Source: Pseudomonadota bacterium
Lineage (GTDB): Bacteria; Pseudomonadota; Alphaproteobacteria; Rhizobiales; Kaistiaceae
Assembly: GCA_023392225.1 (NCBI GenBank)
Contig: JAEVZM010000568.1
Span: forward strand, 1-6,482
Length of the DNA: 6,482 nt
Reading direction: 5' to 3'
Shown: positions 1 to 6,482 of the stretch, piece by piece
Layout: every line of letters starts with the position of its first letter
Numbering within the stretch: the first letter of the stretch is position 1
Made by a program: the position numbers and the translations under genes
Notes under the pieces: generated by a model
The model's input: only the letters and a program-made list of their open reading frames with translations
Database searches by the model: none
Told to the model about the DNA's origin: nothing

Positions 1-76
1 TCTCGTGATCGAAGACCATCCGTACCGCGCGGGCCCGCACTTCCGCAGAAAACCTGTTCGTCGTCTTGCTCATCAT
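1..76 (-). CDS. IS3-family transposase OrfA, N-terminal fragment
   Basis: The first 25 codons of an IS3-family OrfA read from 76 towards 1 and leave the window. The visible protein begins MMSKTTNRFSAEVRARAVRM, the usual opening of these small helix-turn-helix proteins, which bind the IS ends and are extended into the OrfAB transposase by ribosomal frameshifting. Two adjacent ATG codons (76-74 and 73-71) could both start it. A GAAGGTGGAG stretch a few bases upstream can serve as ribosome binding site. The remaining OrfA and the catalytic OrfB are off-window, so whether the element is active cannot be judged. Confidence 0.8.
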   Translation of the reverse strand, partial: MMSKTTNRFSAEVRARAVRMVFDHE

Positions 77-99
77 GGCTCCACCTTCTCAAGGTTCGG

Positions 100-126
100 A
101 GCCTCCGGCAAACCCGGGGCGGTTCA
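100..126. repeat. IS3-family terminal inverted repeat
   Basis: On the minus strand the sequence starts TGAACCGCCCCGGGTTTGCC and continues GGAGGCT, a typical IS3-family end opening with TG. It sits about 24 bases upstream of the OrfA start. Only this end is in the window, so the partner repeat and exact repeat length are not visible. Confidence 0.7.
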
Positions 127-702
127 CGGCGTCGCCAGAGTGATCTCTTGGCTCAGCAGATCGCGGCCGTTTGCTTTCGTCTGAGGGATGAGTTCGAAGT
201 GAACTTATTCCTGAAGGTTGACCGTCCGGAATTGTTCGAGCAGCACACGCCGCTTTTCGGCGACGAGTTCGCCGCGAAGTTCCCGTCAGCTTTGTTTGAC
301 TCCGACGAGGCGGGCAAGTGCCTCGCATTGGCGAGGCCGACGGCGGCCGTCTTTCATCTAATGCGCGTCATGGAAACGTGCGTCCGCGCCGTCGCCAGGT
401 GTCTGGGAATCCCAGATCCATTGAAGCCAGCAGAGCGAAATTGGGGATATGTCCTCAAGGAGATTAAGGGCGGCATTGACTCACGGTGGCCGAGCACAGC
501 GTCCCGCCACGGGGGCGACGGGGCGCTCTTCGAATTGCTCTACGCCTCTCTCGACGCCGTACGCAATCCGTGGCGGAACGCCACTATGCACGTCGAGAGT
601 AAGTACACGGCGGAGGAAGCGGAGCACATTCTGTCGGCGGTTAGGGGCTTCTCTGTGAAGCTCGCTTCCCGGATGGATGAACAGGGGATGCCGCTCGCTT
701 AG
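127..702 (+). CDS. HEPN-like hypothetical protein, 5'-truncated by IS3 insertion
   Basis: I recognise this as a conserved hypothetical family but know no assigned function. The frame is open from the window edge through the IS3 end with no ATG or GTG. The first possible start is a TTG at 148 without a convincing ribosome binding site, so the true N-terminus was probably removed by the IS. Counting from that TTG (184 aa), a conserved core FPSALFDSDEAGKCLALARP lies at 45-64, followed by helical HLMRVMETCVRAVARCLGIP (70-89). Near the C-terminus is RNPWRNATMH (139-148), which contains R143-N-x3-H148. This matches the RNxxxH (Rx4-6H) signature of HEPN domains, often metal-independent RNases in toxin-antitoxin, abortive-infection and CRISPR proteins. 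HEPN membership is inferred from this motif and the helical setting. The last 62 bases overlap the convergent small gene. Less GC-biased codons than dnaG/rpoD suggest acquired DNA. It may be transposon cargo and is probably inactive here. Confidence 0.6.
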   Translation, partial: RRRQSDLLAQQIAAVCFRLRDEFEVNLFLKVDRPELFEQHTPLFGDEFAAKFPSALFDSDEAGKCLALARPTAAVFHLMRVMETCVRAVARCLGIPDPLKPAERNWGYVLKEIKGGIDSRWPSTASRHGGDGALFELLYASLDAVRNPWRNATMHVESKYTAEEAEHILSAVRGFSVKLASRMDEQGMPLA

Positions 703-868
703 GAGGGGCGATCTTCCGGAGGGCGCTCTCAAATTCCTCGCCACTTTCGTCCACGCCGACCGCGCGAGCGGCCTCTATGAACCGCTCGCGCTGGCTCTTC
801 TCCTTCTCCGGCGCTTTCGGCTTCTCAGCCTTTTTCGGATTGCCTCTAGTGCTTGGCTTGGTAGCCAT
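641..868 (-). CDS. Small Lys/Pro-rich protein linked to IS1595 transposase
   Basis: This encodes a 75-residue protein of unknown function. Residues 1-27 are rich in Lys, Pro and Glu (for example KKAEKPKAPEKEK) and probably disordered. Residues 25-52 form a predicted amphipathic helical core (SQRERFIEAARAVGVDESGE). The C-terminal tail is basic. It starts only 6 bases after the transposase stop on the same strand. A GGAGGG stretch inside the last transposase codons, about 9 bases upstream of the ATG, serves as ribosome binding site, so it is probably co-transcribed and translationally coupled to the transposase. From memory, similar short proteins with a RFIEAAR..GVDE core recur next to alphaproteobacterial IS1595-type transposases, which argues against a chance frame. 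It could be a transposition accessory, a regulator, or cargo. Its last 62 bases overlap the convergent HEPN-like gene. Confidence 0.65.
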   Translation of the reverse strand: MATKPSTRGNPKKAEKPKAPEKEKSQRERFIEAARAVGVDESGEEFESALRKIAPPKRAASPVHPSGKRASQRSP

Positions 869-874
869 GGGGTT

Positions 875-1825
875 TCACCCTCCACGAGTCGTTCGATAGG
901 TCAGGCGCTTGCCGACGATGCCGCGCAGCGCGTTGTCCGCGCGCTCGGCGTCGTGAATGCCCAACCGGACCCGGTTGTTGTATCGGAAATCGAACTCAGC
1001 GAGATAGCGGTGCAGGTGCTTTTCAGCGCAATGCTGATAGACGCCGCCCATCCCGGGCTTGAGGATGGAGAACAGGCCTTCAATGGTGTTGGTGTGCACG
1101 TCGCCCCGGACGTACTCCTTGGCGCTGTGGCGCACGGTGTCGTGCTCGGAGGCATAGCCGGCAACGTCGTTGTAGAGGCGACTTTCATCGGTGAACACGC
1201 GGGCCTCGCGAGCGATGTTGGCGGTGACGATCTGGTTGACGGTCGCCTTGTCGGCGTTCTCGACGTGGAAGGACCGGACCTCGCCGCCGCGCTCCACAAG
1301 CGAGATGATCGCGCGCTTCGCCGGAGTGCCCTTCTTGCCCTTCTTGATGAACGGGCGGCCACTGGTGGTCACGTCACGCGGGGTTGCCCGCCGGCCCTGA
1401 TAGGTCTCGTCGGCCTCTACGATCTTGCCACCACCGCCGAGGGGCGACAGCGAACCGTTGCGCATCGCCTCACGGATGCGATGCGACATGAACCAAGCGG
1501 TCTTGAGGGTAACGCCGAGGGTCCGGTGAAGCTGGTTGGACGAAATGCCCTTCTTGCTCGCAGTCAGGAGCGCCACCGCCTGCAACCAGATATGCAGCGG
1601 GACATGGGAAGACTCGAACACGGTGCCGACCTTCACGGTGAGCTGCTTGCGGCACTGGTAGCACTTATAGGTGCCAATCCGGGTGCTCTTCCCCTGCATC
1701 TTCGAAATGCGCTCGACACCACCACAATGCGGGCACACCGGACCATTCGGCCAGACGCGCGCCTCGAGGAAAGCGTAGGCAGCTTCCTCATCGTGAAAGT
1801 GTGGGGCCGAAAGAACCGAACCCAT
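875..1825 (-). CDS. IS1595-family (ISXO2-like) transposase
   Basis: This is a complete 316-residue DDE-type transposase that would cut and rejoin the ends of its element. An N-terminal zinc ribbon has two CxxC knuckles, C31-C34 (CPHC) and C55-C58 (CYQC). A helix-turn-helix-like segment follows at about 90-120 (SSNQLHRTLGVTLKTAW). The ISXO2-like catalytic domain then shows D139 in IVEADETYQG, D213 in VFTDESRLY, and the family's third motif HTNTIEG (244-250), with N246 or E249 as the third metal-binding position and K256 following. The family-typical HLHRYLAEFDFRYNNR lies at 270-285. The length is normal and there is no frameshift, so the enzyme looks intact. The ATG at 1825 has an AAGGAGA Shine-Dalgarno 6 bases upstream, partly inside a perfect hairpin. 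The small Lys/Pro-rich gene follows in the same transcription unit. Confidence 0.95.
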   Translation of the reverse strand: MGSVLSAPHFHDEEAAYAFLEARVWPNGPVCPHCGGVERISKMQGKSTRIGTYKCYQCRKQLTVKVGTVFESSHVPLHIWLQAVALLTASKKGISSNQLHRTLGVTLKTAWFMSHRIREAMRNGSLSPLGGGGKIVEADETYQGRRATPRDVTTSGRPFIKKGKKGTPAKRAIISLVERGGEVRSFHVENADKATVNQIVTANIAREARVFTDESRLYNDVAGYASEHDTVRHSAKEYVRGDVHTNTIEGLFSILKPGMGGVYQHCAEKHLHRYLAEFDFRYNNRVRLGIHDAERADNALRGIVGKRLTYRTTRGG

Positions 1826-1834
1826 GACCCGTCT

Positions 1835-1852
1835 CCTTGTGCCTTCACAAGG
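1835..1852 (-). promoter_or_regulatory. Hairpin over the transposase ribosome binding site
   Basis: This is a perfect inverted repeat with 7-base arms (CCTTGTG at 1835-1841 and CACAAGG at 1846-1852) and a 4-base loop. In minus-strand RNA the downstream arm is CACAAGG, whose AAGG forms the first part of the Shine-Dalgarno AAGGAGA (1838-1832). The ATG is 6 bases beyond that. A transcript entering from outside the element would contain both arms and hide the site. A transcript from the predicted internal promoter, starting near 1842, would lack the upstream arm and remain translatable. Confidence 0.55.
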
Positions 1853-1877
1853 TAGGCTTCGGGATTGGGTCCGTCAA
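1849..1877 (-). promoter_or_regulatory. Predicted promoter of the IS1595 transposase
   Basis: On the minus strand TTGACG (1877-1872) is followed after exactly 17 bases by TACCTT (1854-1849). This is a good -35 and a fair -10 for the housekeeping sigma factor. Transcription would begin near 1842, about 17 bases before the transposase ATG, leaving a very short leader that still includes the ribosome binding site. This is an inference from consensus and spacing only. Confidence 0.5.
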
Positions 1878-1892
1878 GTATAATATTGGGCC
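1861..1892. repeat. Probable IS1595-element terminal sequence
   Basis: The boundary region between transposon and dnaG leader has two direct copies of ATTGGG(T)CC, at 1864-1872 and 1885-1892, spaced 21 bases apart. These could be transposase-binding repeats. The AT-rich TATAATATT between them is strikingly unlike the GC-rich surroundings. This is called as the terminus by position and composition. No partner repeat is in the window, so the exact terminal base is uncertain. Confidence 0.4.
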
Positions 1893-2031
1893 TTTATTCC
1901 TATGTCTGATCGCCCCCGTCCTGCTTCCTCCCCTGTGAATAGCGCGTACAACGCCGCGCCGGGCGCCGTCGCCTTGCTGCCGCCCTATACTGGCGTCACA
2001 CACACGCCACCCGAATCACCTGCCGGCACCC
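1893..2031. other. dnaG leader, no gene
   Basis: These 139 bases between the transposon end and dnaG contain no convincing coding region. A TATACT (1986-1991) resembles a -10 element but has no good -35 at 16-18 bases. A perfect TATAAT (1879-1884) lies just upstream within the transposon end, pointing towards dnaG, also without a strong -35. No purine-rich ribosome binding site precedes the dnaG ATG. The usual upstream partners of dnaG in related genomes are not seen. Confidence 0.4.
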
Positions 2032-3954
2032 ATGCGCTTCCCGCCCGACCTTCTCGAGGAGATCAAGGCGAGGCTTCCGGCCTCGTCCGTGATCGGGCGT
2101 CGCGTCAAGCTCCGCCGCCAAGGCCGTGAATTCCAAGGGCTTTCCCCGTTCAACCAGGAGAAGACGCCGTCGTTCTACGTGAACGACCAGAAGGCCGCGT
2201 GGTTCGATTTCTCCGCCGGCAAGAACGGCGACATCTTCACCTTCCTGATCGAGACCGAGGGCCTCACCTTCCCCGAGGCGGTCGAACGCCTCGCCCGCGA
2301 GGCCGGCGTCGACCTGCCCAAGGCCGACCCGCGCGCCGAGGAGCGCGAGAAGAAGCGGGGCACCCTCCACGAGGTGATGGAGCTCGCCGCCCGCTTCTTC
2401 GAGGAGGCGCTCCAGTCCCGCGCCGGCGCCGCCGCCCGCGGCTACCTCATGTCGCGCGCCCTCTCGCCGGAGCTGCAGCGCCGCTTCCGCATCGGCTACG
2501 CGCCGGGCGAGCGGAGCGCGCTCAAGTCCTTCCTTGCCTCGAAGAACGTCTCCAACGAGCAGATGATCGCCACCGGCCTCGTCATCTCCGGCGAGGAAAT
2601 CCCCGTCACCTACGACCGCTTCCGTGACCGGGTGATGTTCCCGATCGCCGATTTCCGCGGTGCCATCGTCGGCTTCGGCGGCCGGGCGCTGTCCGCGGCC
2701 GTGCCGGCCAAGTACCTCAACTCCCCCGAGACCGAGCTCTTCCACAAGGGGAACCTCCTCTACAACGGCGCCGAGGCGCGGAAGGCGGCGCACGACGCCG
2801 GCACGATCGTCGCGGTCGAGGGCTATGTCGACGTCGTCCGCATGGTCTCGGCCGGCTTCGCCCACACCGTCGCCCCGCTCGGCACCGCGCTCACCGAGCG
2901 CCAGCTCCAGATCCTCTGGCGGATGGCGGACGAGCCGATCCTCTGCTTCGACGGCGACAAGGCCGGGGTGCGCGCCGCCGGCCGCGCCGCCGATCTCGCC
3001 ATGCCGCACCTTCAGCCGGGAAAAAGCCTTCGCTTCGCCCTCCTCCCCGAGGGCCAGGACCCCGACGACCTCATCCGCGAGTCCGGCCGCGAGGCGATGG
3101 CCGAGGTGCTCGCCGCGGCCCGGCCGATGGTCGACCTCCTCTGGGCGCGCGAGACCGAGCATGGCGTGTTCGACACGCCCGAGCGCCGCGCCGCGCTCGA
3201 GGCGCGGATGCGCGAGGTTGCCCGCGCCATCGGCGACGAGAGCGTCCGCCGCCACTACCTCCAGGCCTTCGAGGAGCGGATCGCCGCGTTCTTCCCCAAG
3301 CCCGAGCGGCAGCGGGGCGAGTGGCGCGGCGGTGGCGGCGACCGCCGTCCGATGCGCGGCGGGCCGGACCGGCGACCGCAGCTCGCCAGCCAGACCGACA
3401 TCCGCGTCTCCGACCGGCTGACCCGGAGCGGCATCCTTGCCGGGCGCTCCGCCCTGCCGCTCCGCGAGGTGGTGATCGTCGGCACGATGATGAACCACCC
3501 GGCGCTGATCACCCGCCACCTCGACGCCTTCGCCCATGTCGAGATCATGAACACGGCCCTCGACGAGATGCGCGCCGCCCTCCTCGAGATCGTCGCCGAC
3601 GACGAGGAGGCCGATGCCCAGGCCGTCCGCGAGCGGCTGTCGGCCTCGCGCCATTCCGCCCTCATTCCGCGCATCGACGCCCAGATCGCCGCCGCCGGGT
3701 TGTGGACCGCCACCCCGGCCTCGTCCGACGACGACGCCGAGAAGGGCTGGATGCAGGCTTTGACCTTGCACCATCGGCAGCGCACGTTACATAAGGAACT
3801 CAAGGATGCGGAGGCTGCGCTGGCTGATGACACCAGCGAGGCCAATTTTGCGCGTCTCGTCGATATCCAGAAGCAGCTCGCCAACGTCGACGGTATGGAA
3901 GCGCTGATCGAAGGCTTCGGGGAGTCGTCCGGCCGCCATGGCCGAAGCCTGTAG
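2032..3954 (+). CDS. dnaG: DNA primase DnaG
   Basis: This primase makes RNA primers for replication forks and works with the DnaB helicase. It has 640 residues, a normal family length. The N-terminal zinc-ribbon-type domain spans about 1-100 with GLSPFNQEKTPSFYVNDQ at 37-53. The RNA-polymerase-like core includes FRDRVMFPI (197-205), GFGGRAL (214-220) and KYLNSPET (227-234). The TOPRIM site shows EGYVD (E263), FDGDKAG (D307, D309) and GQDPDD (D343, D345, D346). A Gly/Arg-rich linker (424-450) leads to the DnaB-interacting C-terminal domain (about 455-630). Oddly, all four zinc-ligand positions are replaced: S38, N41, D59 and A62 stand where Cys, His, Cys, Cys are usual. I recall the same loss in other alphaproteobacterial primases, so it is a lineage trait and not damage. 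The ATG at 2032 gives the conserved MRFPPDLL start despite no obvious Shine-Dalgarno. It lies upstream of rpoD as in the macromolecular-synthesis operon. Confidence 0.98.
   Translation: MRFPPDLLEEIKARLPASSVIGRRVKLRRQGREFQGLSPFNQEKTPSFYVNDQKAAWFDFSAGKNGDIFTFLIETEGLTFPEAVERLAREAGVDLPKADPRAEEREKKRGTLHEVMELAARFFEEALQSRAGAAARGYLMSRALSPELQRRFRIGYAPGERSALKSFLASKNVSNEQMIATGLVISGEEIPVTYDRFRDRVMFPIADFRGAIVGFGGRALSAAVPAKYLNSPETELFHKGNLLYNGAEARKAAHDAGTIVAVEGYVDVVRMVSAGFAHTVAPLGTALTERQLQILWRMADEPILCFDGDKAGVRAAGRAADLAMPHLQPGKSLRFALLPEGQDPDDLIRESGREAMAEVLAAARPMVDLLWARETEHGVFDTPERRAALEARMREVARAIGDESVRRHYLQAFEERIAAFFPKPERQRGEWRGGGGDRRPMRGGPDRRPQLASQTDIRVSDRLTRSGILAGRSALPLREVVIVGTMMNHPALITRHLDAFAHVEIMNTALDEMRAALLEIVADDEEADAQAVRERLSASRHSALIPRIDAQIAAAGLWTATPASSDDDAEKGWMQALTLHHRQRTLHKELKDAEAALADDTSEANFARLVDIQKQLANVDGMEALIEGFGESSGRHGRSL
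3765..3795 (+). promoter_or_regulatory. Candidate RpoH (heat-shock) promoter for rpoD inside dnaG
   Basis: CTTG (3765-3768) is followed after 17 bases by GTTACATAAG (3786-3795). The alphaproteobacterial sigma-32 consensus I recall is CTTG-N17-CYTATNTNNG. The first box matches exactly, and 5 of the 7 specified bases of the second box agree. The site forces a TTA leucine codon, very unusual for this gene, and lies in a short island of less GC-rich codons. In E. coli a heat-shock promoter inside dnaG drives rpoD, which makes the location plausible. This is consensus matching only. Confidence 0.3.
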
Positions 3955-3991
3955 GGGCCTTGAGGCACCGCCAGGCGGGAAAGGAAATTTC

Positions 3992-4023
3992 GCCTCCTCC
4001 CTTGCCGCGCGGCGGGAGAAGGC
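3992..4023. repeat. REP-like palindrome between dnaG and rpoD
   Basis: Arms GCCTCCTCCC (3992-4001) and GGGAGAAGGC (4014-4023) pair over 10 positions with one mismatch. The 12-base loop itself contains the palindrome GCCGCGCGGC. No T-run follows, so it is not a canonical intrinsic terminator, and rpoD may be read from dnaG transcripts through it. It resembles the hairpin at 6404-6428 and the short repeats scattered through rhizobial intergenic regions. The rest of the 218-base gap (3955-4172) shows no gene and no strong promoter. Confidence 0.5.
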
Positions 4024-4160
4024 CACATGAGGGGACCGGAGACGGTCGGGGGCATACCGGGGGCGGCCGGCGCCGGATGGCGCGGCCACCGTCAAGGCTG
4101 ATTTGGACGAGGCTCGCACCGGGGGACGACGCCCCCCGCGGCACGGGCCGATCTCACATC

Positions 4161-4165
4161 GGAGA
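4161..4165 (+). promoter_or_regulatory. rpoD ribosome binding site
   Basis: GGAGA lies 7 bases upstream of the ATG at 4173. It selects that start over the nearby out-of-frame ATG at 4166 and agrees with the conserved RpoD N-terminus. Confidence 0.7.
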
Positions 4166-4172
4166 ATGGTGA

Positions 4173-6212
<2,040 letters not shown>

Positions 6213-6237
6213 ACTCGTCCTTCGCGCCCACGCTGAC

Positions 6238-6335
6238 TGTCATCCCCGCGAAAGCGGGGAACCAGTAAACACCCTCGGCTCGGGCCGACGCCGACCGCGC
6301 CGTTTACTGGATGCCCGCCTGCAGCGGGCATGACA
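6238..6335. repeat. Nested palindromic repeat downstream of rpoD
   Basis: Two imperfect inverted arms, 6238-6270 and 6302-6335, both read TGTCAT...CCAGTAAAC when oriented alike. Each arm also folds on itself: CCCCGC-GAAA-GCGGGG (6244-6259, perfect 6-base stem with a GNRA loop) and TGCCCGC-CTGCA-GCGGGCA (6312-6330, perfect 7-base stem). The 31-base centre is GC-rich. The architecture suits a cruciform or a mobile REP-type repeat. It sits 25 bases after the rpoD stop and could stabilise the mRNA end or help termination, although no T-run follows either hairpin. Confidence 0.7.
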
Positions 6336-6355
6336 GGTGGCGCTTTCGTGCCGCC
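6336..6355. repeat. Short hairpin after the rpoD palindrome
   Basis: GGTGGCGC (6336-6343) pairs with GTGCCGCC (6348-6355) over 8 positions including two G-T pairs, with a TTTC loop. It directly abuts the preceding palindrome and has no T-run. It may simply be part of the same repeat cluster. Confidence 0.3.
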
Positions 6356-6403
6356 GGCAGCCTCCTCCACCGTCACCCCGGACCGCATGCCGCGGAGACG
6401 CCA

Positions 6404-6428
6404 ACCCTCTCCCCTTGCGGGATAGGGT
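6404..6428. repeat. REP-like hairpin near the window end
   Basis: ACCCTCTCCC (6404-6413) pairs with GGGATAGGGT (6419-6428) with one mismatch around the 5-base loop CTTGC. It shares the CTCCC...TTGC design of the hairpin at 3992-4023 and belongs to the same general class of dispersed rhizobial palindromes. Sequence quality becomes doubtful immediately after it. Confidence 0.5.
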
Positions 6429-6482
6429 GGTGGGGGGGGGGGGGGGCCCCCGGGGGGGGGGGGGGGCCGCCCCCCGCGGCCG
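6429..6482. other. Poly-G/poly-C low-complexity end, probable artefact
   Basis: Two runs of 15 G (6432-6446 and 6452-6466) are separated by 5 C and followed by CCGCCCCCCGCGGCCG. Such pure runs at the end of a window suggest miscalled poly-G reads or a misassembled contig tip and not genomic sequence. Nothing is annotated in it. Confidence 0.6.

Larger units (their letters stand above)
1..126 (-). mobile_element. IS3-family insertion sequence, terminal fragment
   Basis: This is the left-hand remnant of an IS3-family element running off the window edge. It contains the beginning of OrfA on the minus strand and, upstream of it, a terminal sequence that on the minus strand begins TGAACCGCCCCGGG, the TG-initiated type of end seen in many rhizobial IS3-family elements. 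The junction with host DNA is therefore placed at 126/127. Past that point the sequence enters a different gene. The target duplication cannot be checked because the other end is outside the window. Assignment to the IS3 family is firm from the end and OrfA together. The subgroup is not determined. Confidence 0.82.
641..1892 (-). mobile_element. IS1595-family element, one end visible, other unresolved
   Basis: The element consists of the transposase, the coupled small gene and the upstream control region. The end upstream of the transposase is placed near 1892, where the minus-strand sequence reads GGCCCAATATTATACTTGAC inward. No matching inverted copy of that end is visible between 127 and 875. 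The other end must therefore be too diverged to see, or lie beyond the IS3 insertion, in which case the HEPN-like gene would be internal cargo. The 641 limit used here is only the end of the last coupled gene. A target duplication could not be identified. Confidence 0.55.

Noticed and set aside
127..875. CRISPR array, tRNA or other RNA gene in the mobile region
   Set aside because: No spaced direct repeats or cloverleaf-type elements are visible, and the stretch is fully occupied by two coding frames.
677..1855. Long plus-strand open frame (392 codons)
   Set aside because: It is antisense to the well-recognised IS1595 transposase. Its translation has no recognisable motif and arises from GC-rich codon structure.
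1902..2129. Short plus-strand frame overlapping the dnaG start
   Set aside because: It has Pro/Ala-rich composition, no ribosome binding site and no known motif, and most of it lies in another frame of dnaG.
1996..3774. Long minus-strand open frame opposite dnaG
   Set aside because: It is a shadow of dnaG. The Gly/Ala/Glu/Leu-rich translation has no family features.
3760..3792. Sigma-70 promoter TTGACC with TTACAT in dnaG
   Set aside because: The spacing is 21 bases and the -10 matches only 3 of 6 positions. The overlapping RpoH-type reading fits better.
3992..4023. Intrinsic terminator between dnaG and rpoD
   Set aside because: A stem is present but no T-run follows on either strand. It was kept only as a repeat.
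4103..4131. Promoter directly upstream of rpoD from TTGGAC
   Set aside because: There is no -10-like sequence 16-18 bases downstream; the region is almost pure G/C.
6432..6466. G-quadruplex structure
   Set aside because: Perfect 15-base G runs at the window tip are more simply explained as a sequencing artefact.

Overview
The window carries the dnaG-rpoD (primase, primary sigma factor) pair of an alphaproteobacterium, most likely a high-GC member of the Hyphomicrobiales (Rhizobiales). The evidence is the alphaproteobacterial form of both proteins: a primase whose zinc-ribbon has lost its metal ligands, and a 679-residue RpoD with a long acidic non-conserved region. The codons are extremely GC-biased and the intergenic palindromes are of the type common in that order. 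The species cannot be named from the sequence.

Region 1 (1-1892) is mobile DNA with visibly less biased codons than the rest. It starts inside an IS3-family insertion sequence: the first 25 codons of OrfA on the minus strand, with the IS end at 126. That IS abuts, and apparently cuts, a plus-strand gene (127-702) whose product ends in an RNxxxH motif typical of HEPN ribonuclease domains. Converging on it and overlapping its 3' end is a minus-strand pair: an IS1595-family transposase (1825-875) followed 6 bases later by a small Lys/Pro-rich protein (868-641). Just upstream of the transposase start, a promoter and a perfect hairpin over the Shine-Dalgarno site are arranged as expected for protection against read-through transcription. 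The transposon end lies near 1892.

Region 2 (1893-6212) is core genome. A short leader with no gene precedes dnaG (2032-3954). A 218-base gap containing a palindromic repeat follows, then rpoD (4173-6212) with a clear ribosome binding site. The 3' end of dnaG has an island of atypical codons that coincides with a candidate heat-shock (RpoH) promoter able to feed rpoD.

Region 3 (6213-6482) is non-coding. It holds a two-armed nested palindrome, a second REP-like hairpin, and finally two runs of 15 G separated by 5 C, which look like a sequencing or assembly artefact. A start inside an IS and an end in repeats and poly-G suggest that this is a short contig broken at repeats.

No complete new system can be demonstrated. 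The most interesting leads are the possible HEPN and small-protein cargo of the IS1595 element, the hairpin control of the transposase, and the candidate promoter inside dnaG.
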